Assembly: GCA_026196495.1 (NCBI GenBank)
Contig: JAPHSY010000001.1
Span: 1-64,000, forward strand
Length of the DNA stretch: 64,000 bases
Direction of reading: 5' to 3'
Origin: Magnetovibrio sp.
Lineage (GTDB): Bacteria > Pseudomonadota > Alphaproteobacteria > Rhodospirillales > Magnetovibrionaceae
Shown here: positions 18,995 to 26,312 of the stretch, in pieces
How positions within the stretch are numbered: position 1 is the stretch's first letter
Layout: every line of letters begins with the position of its first letter
Program-made: the position numbers and the translations under genes
The notes under the pieces: model-generated
Seen by the model: the letters and a program-made list of their open reading frames with translations, nothing else
Database searches by the model: none
Told to the model about the DNA's origin: nothing

Positions 18995-19816
18995 TTAAGC
19001 AACACTTTCCCAACCCAACAATGCGCGCTTGCGATGGCTGCCCCAACGATAGCCATCCACAACGCCGGTTTCGCGGATGACGCGGTGGCATGGGATTAAG
19101 ACCGCAACTGGGTTGGCACCCACCGCAGCGCCCACGGCGCGCGCCGCTTTGGGACTGTCGATATGTGCGGCCAAACGTTTATATGTGGTGGCGTGGTGCG
19201 GTGGGATCGAAAGCAGGGCTTGCCACACGCGGGTTTGGAAATTGGTGCCCTTAACGTGCAGGCGTATGGGCTCCCCCGGAATGCCTTGAAAAATTTGATC
19301 GGCCAAGGTTTGTTCGTTTGTGCCGGGGCTGAGTGTGGCCTGGGGCCAGCGGGCCCGAACGACATCTTGGGCATGCTCGTTATTTTCTAAAAATTCAAAA
19401 CCGCAAATGCCTAAGGGGGTCCGCATCAAAACAGCTGGACCAAAGGGTGTGTCGACGGTGCTGTAATCAATATTTAAGTTTGCACCGCCGTTTTTGTAAT
19501 CCCCCGGCGTCATCGCCTCGAATGAGACAAACAAGTCGTGCAGGCGCGATGGGCTCGACAAGCCAACATCCAACGATGCTCCCAAAACACTTTCACCTGC
19601 ATCCAACAATTCACGGGCGTGGGCCAAGGTGAGACTGCCCAAGAACTTTTTTGGGCTGACCCCGGCCCAACGGCTGAACAAGCGTTGGAAATGAAACGGG
19701 CTCAAACCGACCTCAGCCGCCACTTGGTCGAGGTCCGGTTGTTCCAAGCGGTTGTCGACGATATAGCCGATGGCTTTTTCGATACGCTCATAATCTTTTG
19801 AGTTATCATTGTTCAT
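18995..19816 (-). CDS. Ada-like AraC-HTH / O6-methylguanine-DNA methyltransferase
   Basis: A protein of 273 residues. Residues about 10-105 form an AraC-type DNA-binding domain (VAAEVGLSPFHFQRLFSRW). Residues about 185-270 form the methylguanine methyltransferase domain with the acceptor cysteine C243 in IPCHRVI. It lacks the N-terminal zinc domain of E. coli Ada that senses methyl phosphotriesters. It should therefore repair O6-alkylguanine, but its trigger for transcriptional activity is unclear. It is divergent from nth, with 62 bases between their starts, which groups two DNA-repair genes. Confidence 0.93.
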   Translation of the reverse strand: MNNDNSKDYERIEKAIGYIVDNRLEQPDLDQVAAEVGLSPFHFQRLFSRWAGVSPKKFLGSLTLAHARELLDAGESVLGASLDVGLSSPSRLHDLFVSFEAMTPGDYKNGGANLNIDYSTVDTPFGPAVLMRTPLGICGFEFLENNEHAQDVVRARWPQATLSPGTNEQTLADQIFQGIPGEPIRLHVKGTNFQTRVWQALLSIPPHHATTYKRLAAHIDSPKAARAVGAAVGANPVAVLIPCHRVIRETGVVDGYRWGSHRKRALLGWESVA

Positions 19817-19878
19817 AAATAAAGGTTAGCGCGATCTTCACTTGGAACCCACCCGGTTCTTGCGATAATGTTTGCGCC

Positions 19879-20511
19879 ATGAAAAAAGCAGATATTCAAG
19901 AATTCTTCACCCGCTTGCGGGCAAACGATCCAGAGCCCAAATCGGAGCTGAATTGGACCAACCCGTATACCTTGGTGGTGGCGGTGTCGTTATCGGCCCA
20001 AGCCACCGATGTCGGTGTTAACAAAGCCACCGAGAAATTATTTAAAATTGCCAACACACCGCAAAAAATGCTCAAACTTGGCCTGGGCAATCTTAAAGAT
20101 CACATCAAGACCATCGGGCTTTACAACAACAAAGCCAAAAATGTGATCGCCATGAGCCAGATGCTCATTAACGATTTTGGCGGTGAAGTACCCCGTGACC
20201 GGGCAGAGTTGGAAAAGCTTCCCGGTGTTGGGCGCAAAACCGCCAACGTGGTGCTCAATGTGTGTTGGGGCGAACCGACCATGGCGGTGGACACCCATAT
20301 TTTTCGGGTGTCCAACCGGACCTCTTTGGCACCGGGCAAAAATGTGCTTGAGGTGGAAAAGAAGCTTTTGAAGGTGGTGCCGGATGAATTCATGGTCCAC
20401 GCCCACCACTGGCTGATTTTGCATGGGCGTTATGTCTGCAAAGCGCGTAAACCCGATTGTGCGGTGTGTGCGGTTTCGGATTTGTGCGGCTTTAAGGGGA
20501 AGACGCTCTAA
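19879..20511 (+). CDS. nth: Endonuclease III (DNA glycosylase/AP lyase)
   Basis: A protein of 210 residues, like E. coli Nth (211). It removes oxidised pyrimidines in base-excision repair. The helix-hairpin-helix LPGVGRKTANVV contains the catalytic Lys120, and Asp138 follows in VDTHIFRVSNR. The [4Fe-4S] ligands are C187, C194, C197 and C203. The stop codon shares bases with the stop of the opposite small lipoprotein gene (4-base convergent overlap). Confidence 0.98.
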   Translation: MKKADIQEFFTRLRANDPEPKSELNWTNPYTLVVAVSLSAQATDVGVNKATEKLFKIANTPQKMLKLGLGNLKDHIKTIGLYNNKAKNVIAMSQMLINDFGGEVPRDRAELEKLPGVGRKTANVVLNVCWGEPTMAVDTHIFRVSNRTSLAPGKNVLEVEKKLLKVVPDEFMVHAHHWLILHGRYVCKARKPDCAVCAVSDLCGFKGKTL

Positions 20512-20897
20512 TCTTGAAGCTTGCTGAGGCACGCATCGCGGTTGGTGTTGGAGCCATCCGCATGGCGCGCATCAAAATGCATCACCTGTAAAGTTTCCGG
20601 TTCATCGTGATAAAGAAACACGTTGAGCACGCAGGCCTTGTTTTTGTACTGCCATATGTGTGCGGACTGATCTTGGCGCGTGAACGCGGGCTTGCCCAAT
20701 TGGGTCATCAACCACGGCCCGCTTTGGCCCAACATCTGTTGGCTGGTGATTTTGGGGACGACGGGCTTTACCGGGGCGACGGGCGCGGCCGTGGGTTTGG
20801 GCGGCGTCGGTTTCGCGGCTTGTCCACTCGCGCATGCGGACAAACTCAAAGCCGAAGCTAAAATCAACAAGGGGATCAGTCTGGCCATGGAGCTCAT
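20508..20897 (-). CDS. Small predicted lipoprotein
   Basis: A protein of 129 residues with a signal segment and lipobox LSLSAC (Cys near residue 22). A proline/alanine-rich linker of about 25 residues follows (PTPPKPTAAPVAPVKP). The small C-terminal domain contains the segment SAHIWQYKNKACVLNVFLY, resembling the small beta domains of SmpA/BamE-like proteins only loosely. The function is unknown. Its ATG directly abuts the stop of the EI24 gene (TAAATG), so the two are probably translated from one message. Confidence 0.78.
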   Translation of the reverse strand: MSSMARLIPLLILASALSLSACASGQAAKPTPPKPTAAPVAPVKPVVPKITSQQMLGQSGPWLMTQLGKPAFTRQDQSAHIWQYKNKACVLNVFLYHDEPETLQVMHFDARHADGSNTNRDACLSKLQD

Positions 20898-21650
20898 TTA
20901 AGTTTGCGTGGGCGAAGTTTCGTCGGTGGACACAATCACGTCCCCACCTTTTTGCGCGATGCTTGGCTTTTCGTCAACCTTGTCGCGTTTGCGCCAGGCT
21001 TCGAACAAATGCACGGTCGCCGCCGTGGCGATCACCGGTGCGACCAAGTTCAAAATCGGCACCGTCAACATAAACGCAAAACCGACACCGGCAATGAACA
21101 ACGGCGTGCGCCAACGAATGCGCATGGCGTTGGCGTCTGCGGTGGTCAGGCGGCGCATGGACACCAGCTCAAAATATTCACGGCTCAGCAAATAACCGTT
21201 CAGCCCGTAATACACAAACGGGAACAGCGGTGGAATGATCAACAGCGGCAAACACAACAAGTTCAAACCCACCGTGGTGCCCATAAATTTCAACGCCGGA
21301 CCGATGCCTTCTTTAAAAGACAATCCCGGGGCCACTGGGCGGTCGGGGTAATGGCGTGCCTCCACCGCATCGACAACCTTGTCCAACATCAGTGAGCCAA
21401 TGGCGGTGACCACGGGCGGGAACAAAAACCACGTCAACAGCATCACACCCGCTTGGGCGACAAAATCAAAAATGGCTTCTAATGGGCCGATGGCGATAAA
21501 GGTGGTGAATTTCAGTGCGATATACAGCGCAATGTACAAACCGACAAAAACACCCAAAGACAAACCGATGGAAGTCCACACGACCGAGCGGGTCTTGGGA
21601 TCAGACAACTGCCCGAACGCCTTGAAATACGCAGATAAGATACGGCCCAT
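20898..21650 (-). CDS. EI24/CysZ-like multi-pass membrane protein
   Basis: A protein of 250 residues from the ATG at 21650. A longer in-frame version from 21872 adds 74 residues without membrane-protein character. About five hydrophobic segments match the EI24 domain shared by CysZ sulfate permease and etoposide-induced 2.4 proteins; the conserved segment PPLFPFVYYGLNGYLLSREY is present. Whether it transports sulfate is not shown: no cysteine-synthesis gene lies nearby. The C-terminal tail is charged and Thr-rich. Confidence 0.82.
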   Translation of the reverse strand: MGRILSAYFKAFGQLSDPKTRSVVWTSIGLSLGVFVGLYIALYIALKFTTFIAIGPLEAIFDFVAQAGVMLLTWFLFPPVVTAIGSLMLDKVVDAVEARHYPDRPVAPGLSFKEGIGPALKFMGTTVGLNLLCLPLLIIPPLFPFVYYGLNGYLLSREYFELVSMRRLTTADANAMRIRWRTPLFIAGVGFAFMLTVPILNLVAPVIATAATVHLFEAWRKRDKVDEKPSIAQKGGDVIVSTDETSPTQT

Positions 21651-21940
21651 AAACTGAGGTCCCCCGACGGTTTTGCCTTTGATAACACAGTCTAACAGAG
21701 ATAGCCGCGAAACGGCGGTTTCGCAAGGGGTGGCGGTGTCAAACCCTAGTTCTTGCGGATCAAACTGAACATGGTGGCGGCGAAAATGGCTGAGAGAATA
21801 CCACCATGACGCGCTCTGTCCAGGCTGGTGTATTGAACCATCACTCTCAACGCTTGCTCCTGGCCCAACCATCGCTATACTGCGCGGAAATTCTAGGCTC
21901 CCGCATTCGGGGGCTTATTTCTGTTTGAGGAGATTGAGCC

Positions 21941-22939
21941 ATGTCCGACGCACGTTATGCCGTATGTGGAATTGGCAATGCCATCGTTGATGTGTTGAGC
22001 CACGAAGACGATGATTTTTTGACCCGTCATTCCATGACCAAAGGCACCATGGCGCTGATCGATGCCGATGCGGCCGATAAGCTTTATGACGACATGGGTC
22101 CGGGCATTGAGTGTTCCGGTGGCTCCGCCGCCAACACCATTGCGGGCATCGCAAGCCTGGGCGGCACTGCGGCGTTTATCGGCAAGGTCAAAGACGACCA
22201 GTTGGGCAAAGTGTTCCGCCACGACATCAACGCCATCGGTGTGCACTTTCCCACCGATGCCGCCGACGATGGTTTGTCCACCGCGCGGTGCTTGATCCAC
22301 GTCACCCCCGATGCGGAGCGCACCATGAACACGTTCTTGGGCGCGTGTGTTGATCTTGGCCCCGGTGATGTGGACGAAGATGTGGTGCGTGCATCCCAAG
22401 TGACCTATTTGGAAGGTTATCTTTGGGACAAAGACAATGCCAAGGCTGCATTTGTGAAAGCGGCTGAACTGGCCCACGAAGCGGGCCGCGAAGTTTCACT
22501 GTCTCTGTCCGATCCGTTCTGTGTTGACCGCCACCGCGACAGCTTCTTGGAGCTGGTGGAAGGCCACGTCGATATCTTGTTCGCCAACGAAGATGAAATC
22601 ATGTCGCTGTATCAAGTCGACACCTTTGATGCGGCCCTTCAACATGTGCGTGGGCATTGCTCCGTCGCGGCGTTGACGCGCGGCTCCAAAGGCTCCGTCG
22701 TGGTCAAGGGTGATGAAATTCACATTGGCGATGCAGAGCCCGACATTCGGGTTGTTGACACCACGGGTGCGGGCGATGCGTATGCCGCGGGCTTCTTGTT
22801 CGGTTACACCGACGGTGGTCAAAACGATTTGGCCCATTGTGCCCGCTTGGGCTCCATCGCATCGGCTGAAATCATCAGCCACTTTGGTGCACGCCCCGAA
22901 ACACCGTTGAAAGAACTCGTAGCCAAAAAAATCGGCTAA
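21941..22939 (+). CDS. PfkB-family kinase, probable adenosine kinase
   Basis: A protein of 332 residues of the ribokinase/PfkB family. The N-terminal GIGNAIVDVL, the SGGSAANT substrate lid and the C-terminal anion-hole/catalytic motif DTTGAGDAYAAGFLFG, with the general-base Asp, are intact. Alphaproteobacterial members with this pattern are annotated as adenosine kinases (purine salvage). Sugar specificity cannot be excluded from sequence. The ribosome-binding site GAGGAG lies about 9 bases upstream. It is followed by the hairpin-rich leader of bipA. Confidence 0.87.
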   Translation: MSDARYAVCGIGNAIVDVLSHEDDDFLTRHSMTKGTMALIDADAADKLYDDMGPGIECSGGSAANTIAGIASLGGTAAFIGKVKDDQLGKVFRHDINAIGVHFPTDAADDGLSTARCLIHVTPDAERTMNTFLGACVDLGPGDVDEDVVRASQVTYLEGYLWDKDNAKAAFVKAAELAHEAGREVSLSLSDPFCVDRHRDSFLELVEGHVDILFANEDEIMSLYQVDTFDAALQHVRGHCSVAALTRGSKGSVVVKGDEIHIGDAEPDIRVVDTTGAGDAYAAGFLFGYTDGGQNDLAHCARLGSIASAEIISHFGARPETPLKELVAKKIG

Positions 22940-22959
22940 CCAAATTGAAACCCCCGAAG

Positions 22960-23032
22960 CTCACATGAGTGAGTTGAGGCAAGCGCGAATGCGCGCCGGG
23001 CAACTGCCCGTAAGCCAAGCGAGCGCTGCTCG
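22960..23032 (+). repeat. Four consecutive small inverted repeats before bipA
   Basis: In 73 bases: CTCAC/GTGAG (22960-22973), GCGC/GCGC around GAAT (22983-22994), CGGGC/GCCCG (22997-23010) and CGAGC/GCTCG (23020-23032). They fill the space between the adenosine kinase stop and the bipA start. None has a T-tract. They may be a structured 5' leader or 3' stabilising stems. Confidence 0.6.
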
Positions 23033-23058
23033 TGCCTGGCGTTTGAAGGACAAACATT

Positions 23059-24876
23059 ATGAACATTCGCAACATTGCGATTATTGCGCACGTTGATCAC
23101 GGTAAAACCACCCTGGTCGATGTGATGTTGAAACAGTCCGGTACATTCCGCGACAACGAACAAGTTAACGAACGCGCCATGGATTCCGGTGAGCTGGAAA
23201 GTGAGCGCGGTATTACCATCACCGCGAAGCCGACCTCCATCGAATGGAAAGGCACACGCATCAACATTGTCGACACCCCGGGTCACGCTGATTTTGGTGG
23301 CGAAGTTGAACGTATCTTGTCCATGGTTGATGGTGTGTTGTTGTTGGTTGACGCTGCCGAAGGTGCCATGCCGCAAACCAAATTTGTGACCGGCAAAGCT
23401 TTGAAGTTGGGCCTGAAGCCCATCGTTGTGGTCAACAAAGTTGATAAGCCCGAACAGCGTGCTTACGAAGTCCAAGATGAAATTTTTGATTTGTTCACGG
23501 CTTTGGATGCCACGGATGATCAATTGGATTTTGCGACCATCTTTGCCTCTGCCAAAAATGGTTGGGCAACCGATACCCCGGACGGCCCGCAAGAAAATAT
23601 CGACATTATCTTCGACAAAATCTTGGAACACGTTCCGGCCCCGACCGTGATTGATGACGAGCCGTTCTCCATGCTCGCCACCACCTTGGAAGCCGATAAC
23701 TTCTTGGGCCGTATCCTGACGGGCCGTGTGCATTCCGGCTCCATCAAACCGGGCATGACCATCAAAGCCATGAACGGTGCCGGCGAAGTTGTTGAAACGG
23801 GTCGTGTCTCCAAACTGTTGGCGTTCCGTGGTTTGGATCGGGTTCCGGCTGACGAAGTGAAATCAGGTGATCTGGTGGCTATTGCCGGTCTGACCAAAGC
23901 CACGGTTGCCGACACCTTGTGCGACACGGCTGTTGAAGTGCCGCTGAAATCTCAGCCGGTTGATCCGCCAACCCTGTCGATGATGTTTGCTGTGAACGAT
24001 AGCCCGCTTGCGGGTACCGAAGGTTCCAAAGTGACATCGCGTATGATCCGCGATCGTCTCTATGCCGAAGCCGAAGGCAACGTTGCGCTGCGTATTAGCG
24101 AGTCTGAAAACAACGATGCATTCGATGTTGCTGGTCGTGGCGAATTGCAATTGGGTGTTTTGATCGAACAAATGCGCCGCGAAGGTTTTGAACTGTCCGT
24201 ATCGCGCCCGCGCGTGGTGATGCAAGAAATTGACGGCAAACGTATGGAGCCGCTGGAAGAAGTCACCGTTGACGTTGACGAAGAATTCTCTGGCATCGTG
24301 GTTGAGGCCCTGTCCTTGCGCAAAGGCCAAATGAAAGAAATGAAGCCGTCCGGCGGTGGCAAAACCCGTTTGGTGTTCCATGTTCCCGCACGCGGCATGA
24401 TCGGTTACTTGGGTGAGTTCCTCACCGAAACGCGCGGCACCGGCATCATGGCGCGGACCTTCCATTCTTATGTGGAATACGCAGGTGCATTGCCCGGTCG
24501 TCGTAACGGTGTGTTGATTTCAAACTGTGGCGGTTCAACGGTGCCTTATGCGCTGTTCAACCTCGAAGGTCGCGGCCCGCTGTTCGTGGGTGCACAGGTG
24601 AAGGTCTACGAAGGCATGATCATCGGCGAACACTCTCGCCCGGGTGATTTGGAAGTGAACCCGCTGAAGGGCAAGCAGCTCACCAACGTGCGTTCATCCG
24701 GCACCGACGAAGCAGTCCGCCTGACCACGCCGCGCCGCATGAGCCTGGAACAAATGATTTCCTACATCCAAGATGATGAACAAGTGGAAGTCACCCCAGA
24801 AAATGTGCGCATGCGCAAACGTCACCTGGACCCACACGTGCGCAAACGCGCATCACGTGAAGCTGAAAAAGCTTAA
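23059..24876 (+). CDS. typA: Ribosome-binding GTPase TypA/BipA
   Basis: A protein of 605 residues with full domain order: GTPase ([10 protein letters not shown] Walker [13 protein letters not shown] switch II, NKVDKP specificity motif), domain II, EF-G-like domains III and V, and the BipA-specific C-terminal domain. It assists 50S assembly, especially at low temperature or under stress. AAGGA ahead of the ATG is a good ribosome-binding site. A strong terminator follows 25 bases after the stop. Confidence 0.98.
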   Translation: MNIRNIAIIAHVDHGKTTLVDVMLKQSGTFRDNEQVNERAMDSGELESERGITITAKPTSIEWKGTRINIVDTPGHADFGGEVERILSMVDGVLLLVDAAEGAMPQTKFVTGKALKLGLKPIVVVNKVDKPEQRAYEVQDEIFDLFTALDATDDQLDFATIFASAKNGWATDTPDGPQENIDIIFDKILEHVPAPTVIDDEPFSMLATTLEADNFLGRILTGRVHSGSIKPGMTIKAMNGAGEVVETGRVSKLLAFRGLDRVPADEVKSGDLVAIAGLTKATVADTLCDTAVEVPLKSQPVDPPTLSMMFAVNDSPLAGTEGSKVTSRMIRDRLYAEAEGNVALRISESENNDAFDVAGRGELQLGVLIEQMRREGFELSVSRPRVVMQEIDGKRMEPLEEVTVDVDEEFSGIVVEALSLRKGQMKEMKPSGGGKTRLVFHVPARGMIGYLGEFLTETRGTGIMARTFHSYVEYAGALPGRRNGVLISNCGGSTVPYALFNLEGRGPLFVGAQVKVYEGMIIGEHSRPGDLEVNPLKGKQLTNVRSSGTDEAVRLTTPRRMSLEQMISYIQDDEQVEVTPENVRMRKRHLDPHVRKRASREAEKA

Positions 24877-24903
24877 ATGCTTTTACGACACACACATACA
24901 AAG

Positions 24904-24930
24904 CGGGGCCTTTCAGGGCCCCGTTTTTTT
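24904..24930 (+). terminator. Rho-independent terminator of typA
   Basis: CGGGGCC at 24904-24910 and GGCCCCG at 24917-24923, a 6-base loop and seven T residues at 24924-24930. Confidence 0.93.
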
Positions 24931-24933
24931 GTG

Positions 24934-24997
24934 AGCGAACGGCGTTCGCTAACGTGGCTTCACCACGTTTGAAGTGATGTGGAGGCTAGCCTCCACA
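24934..24997. repeat. Three tandem palindromes downstream of typA
   Basis: AGCGAACG/CGTTCGCT (24934-24950), AACGTGG/CCACGTT (24951-24969) and a perfect 20-base palindrome TGTGGAGG-CTAG-CCTCCACA in effect (24978-24997). The first two directly abut. They lie between the typA terminator and the stop of a 39-residue minus-strand gene. They could be a REP-like cassette or the 3' structure of the small-gene transcript. Confidence 0.65.
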
Positions 24998-25019
24998 CCT
25001 CAAGAGTTAGCCAAGCATC

Positions 25020-25139
25020 TTAATAACGTTTATCAGGCGCGTTTTTGCCACGCTTCTTCTTTGGCGTTTTCATAAGGACAGGAACCCGAGAGTAATCAGG
25101 GAATTCCCAATGATGGTCAGGCGGAATAGGGGGAAACAT
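25020..25139 (-). CDS. Small unrecognised basic protein (39 aa)
   Basis: A frame of 39 codons from the ATG at 25139, with AGGA eight bases upstream. The N-terminal half is Pro/aromatic-rich (MFPPIPPDHHWEFPDYSR) and the C-terminal half strongly basic (KTPKKKRGKNAPDKRY), which would suit nucleic-acid or ribosome binding. It starts only 4 bases after the stop of the 52-residue gene upstream, so the two form a likely operon. I do not recognise a family. Confidence 0.55.
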   Translation of the reverse strand: MFPPIPPDHHWEFPDYSRVPVLMKTPKKKRGKNAPDKRY

Positions 25140-25143
25140 AATG

Positions 25144-25302
25144 TTATCCTTTTTGTTGCTGTTTAGGGACGCGCTTGCAAATGCGGAATGCCTTAAGACC
25201 GCAATCTTTCGCGTACAACACGCGTCCGGTTTTCAATGTGATTTTTTTGGTGAAGAACACTTCTTCGATAAAGTCGTCAAAAAGTTCGTGTTGATTGCTC
25301 AT
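25144..25302 (-). CDS. Small unrecognised protein (52 aa)
   Basis: A frame of 52 codons from the ATG at 25302, with GGAG about ten bases upstream. The N-terminus is acidic (NQHELFDDFIEEVFF) and the C-terminus basic (CKRVPKQQQKG), with two cysteines (C34, C42). A segment TLKTGRVLYAKDCGLKAFRI looks like a small beta fold. No signal or membrane segment is present. It precedes the 39-residue gene with a 4-base gap. No family is recognised. Confidence 0.55.
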   Translation of the reverse strand: MSNQHELFDDFIEEVFFTKKITLKTGRVLYAKDCGLKAFRICKRVPKQQQKG

Positions 25303-25446
25303 AGCAATACACTCCGAGGGCTTGATTTGATTGCACCCGGACCAAGAAACAGCTAAAAAAGGATTGCTTAGATCGTAATTAGCATCTTGGTGCGGGTTAC
25401 TTGCTTACAGGAGCCCTTTATAACCTGATCGCAAATTATGATAGTT

Positions 25447-25480
25447 GAACGGCTCGTACGGTTTACCGTGTGAGCCGTTC
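25447..25480. repeat. Long inverted repeat (16-base arms)
   Basis: GAACGGCTCGTACGGT (25447-25462) and ACCGTGTGAGCCGTTC (25465-25480), separated by two bases. As RNA from the plus strand the two non-Watson-Crick positions are G-U pairs, so the whole stem can form. There is no T-tract on either side, so it does not look like a terminator. Confidence 0.75.
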
Positions 25481-25520
25481 TGCACTTCATGTTTGTACCA
25501 TATTATAAGGCCCTTTCCAT

Positions 25521-25601
25521 TTATCCCCAGCCTGTGAATTTGTGGATAAAGTGGGATAGATTGGATTCAGGTAATAGTTTCAAATGAATAATTGTGGATA
25601 G
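25521..25601. promoter_or_regulatory. Cluster of DnaA-box-like 9-mers
   Basis: TTATCCCCA (25521-25529, one mismatch to TTATNCACA), TGTGGATAA (25541-25549, perfect, reverse orientation) and TGTGGATAG (25593-25601, one mismatch, reverse). A weaker GTGGGATAG is at 25551-25559. The surroundings are AT-rich. Three near-consensus boxes in 81 bases suggest DnaA binding, perhaps a regulatory or titration site. Confidence 0.45.
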
Positions 25602-25657
25602 TATTTGCCATAATTGGCTCGATAGTTGCTAGGTGGTATTACTAGTTTCTTTCATCT

Positions 25658-25685
25658 TTGAACCGAATCGACAAGCCATTACAAT
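25658..25685 (+). promoter_or_regulatory. Candidate housekeeping promoter of arfB
   Basis: TTGAAC at 25658-25663, a 16-base spacer and TACAAT at 25680-25685. The leader to the ATG at 25709 would be only about 17 bases. Confidence 0.4.
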
Positions 25686-25708
25686 TCACCCGCGCTATAT
25701 TGCCAACT

Positions 25709-26146
25709 ATGCTCCAAATCACACCCAACCTTTCCATCCCCGAAGACTGGCTCGATGAAAAATTTGTGCGCGCGCCCGGTGCGGGGGGGCAGAATGTGAA
25801 CAAGGTGTCCACGGCGGTGCAGCTTCGGTTTGATGCCCGGGGGTGTCGTGAGTTATCGAACGCGGTGTTTTTGCGGCTGAAAGCCATCGCCGGATCACGC
25901 ATGACGTCCGATGGCGTGGTGTTGATTTCGGCGTCTTCGTTCCGCACCCAAGATCTCAACCGTAAAGACGCACGCGAGCGTTTGGCCGATTTGATTCGTC
26001 GTGCCTTGGCGGTGCCGAAAAAACGCCGTGCGACCAAGCCCACCAAGGGTTCTCAAGAACGCCGCCTGCAATCAAAAAAACGCAAAAGTGATGTCAAAAA
26101 GGGCCGTGGTACGGGGTTGCGGCACTCACGATCTTATGAAGATTAA
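25709..26146 (+). CDS. arfB: Alternative ribosome-rescue factor ArfB (YaeJ)
   Basis: A protein of 145 residues from the ATG at 25709. ArfB is a peptidyl-tRNA hydrolase that frees ribosomes stalled at mRNA ends. The release-factor GGQ motif is at residues 26-28 (RAPGAGGQNVNKVSTAVQL). The long basic C-terminal tail (about 110-145, rich in Lys/Arg) is the part that enters the empty mRNA channel. There is no clear ribosome-binding site. An in-frame TTG at 25658 would add 17 residues not seen in the family. Confidence 0.95.
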   Translation: MLQITPNLSIPEDWLDEKFVRAPGAGGQNVNKVSTAVQLRFDARGCRELSNAVFLRLKAIAGSRMTSDGVVLISASSFRTQDLNRKDARERLADLIRRALAVPKKRRATKPTKGSQERRLQSKKRKSDVKKGRGTGLRHSRSYED

Positions 26147-26312
26147 GATCAAAATTTCGCCACATTAATTTGTATGCAGCGCAGAAATTTTGTCTTCAAT
26201 ATCAGATCAGTAGTATTCATGTGGTACGCCATTCACCATTGCGTGAAGTTTAGAAAAGCGCTAAGCTGAGTTACTAATTTAGCATTTTCTGAAACGTTTT
26301 AGGGAACATTGG

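Larger units (their letters stand above)
25303..25708. other. Gene-free AT-rich interval with hairpin and DnaA-box-like sites
   Basis: A 406-base gap between the divergent small-gene pair and arfB. It holds the long inverted repeat at 25447-25480, three DnaA-box-like 9-mers at 25521-25601 and a candidate arfB promoter. I see no further coding frame in it. Confidence 0.7.

Noticed and set aside
25521-25601. DnaA-box cluster as the chromosomal replication origin
   Set aside because: No origin-marker genes flank it, and highly expressed genes on both sides mostly run in the same direction, so no strand switch is seen. Kept only as a candidate DnaA-binding site.
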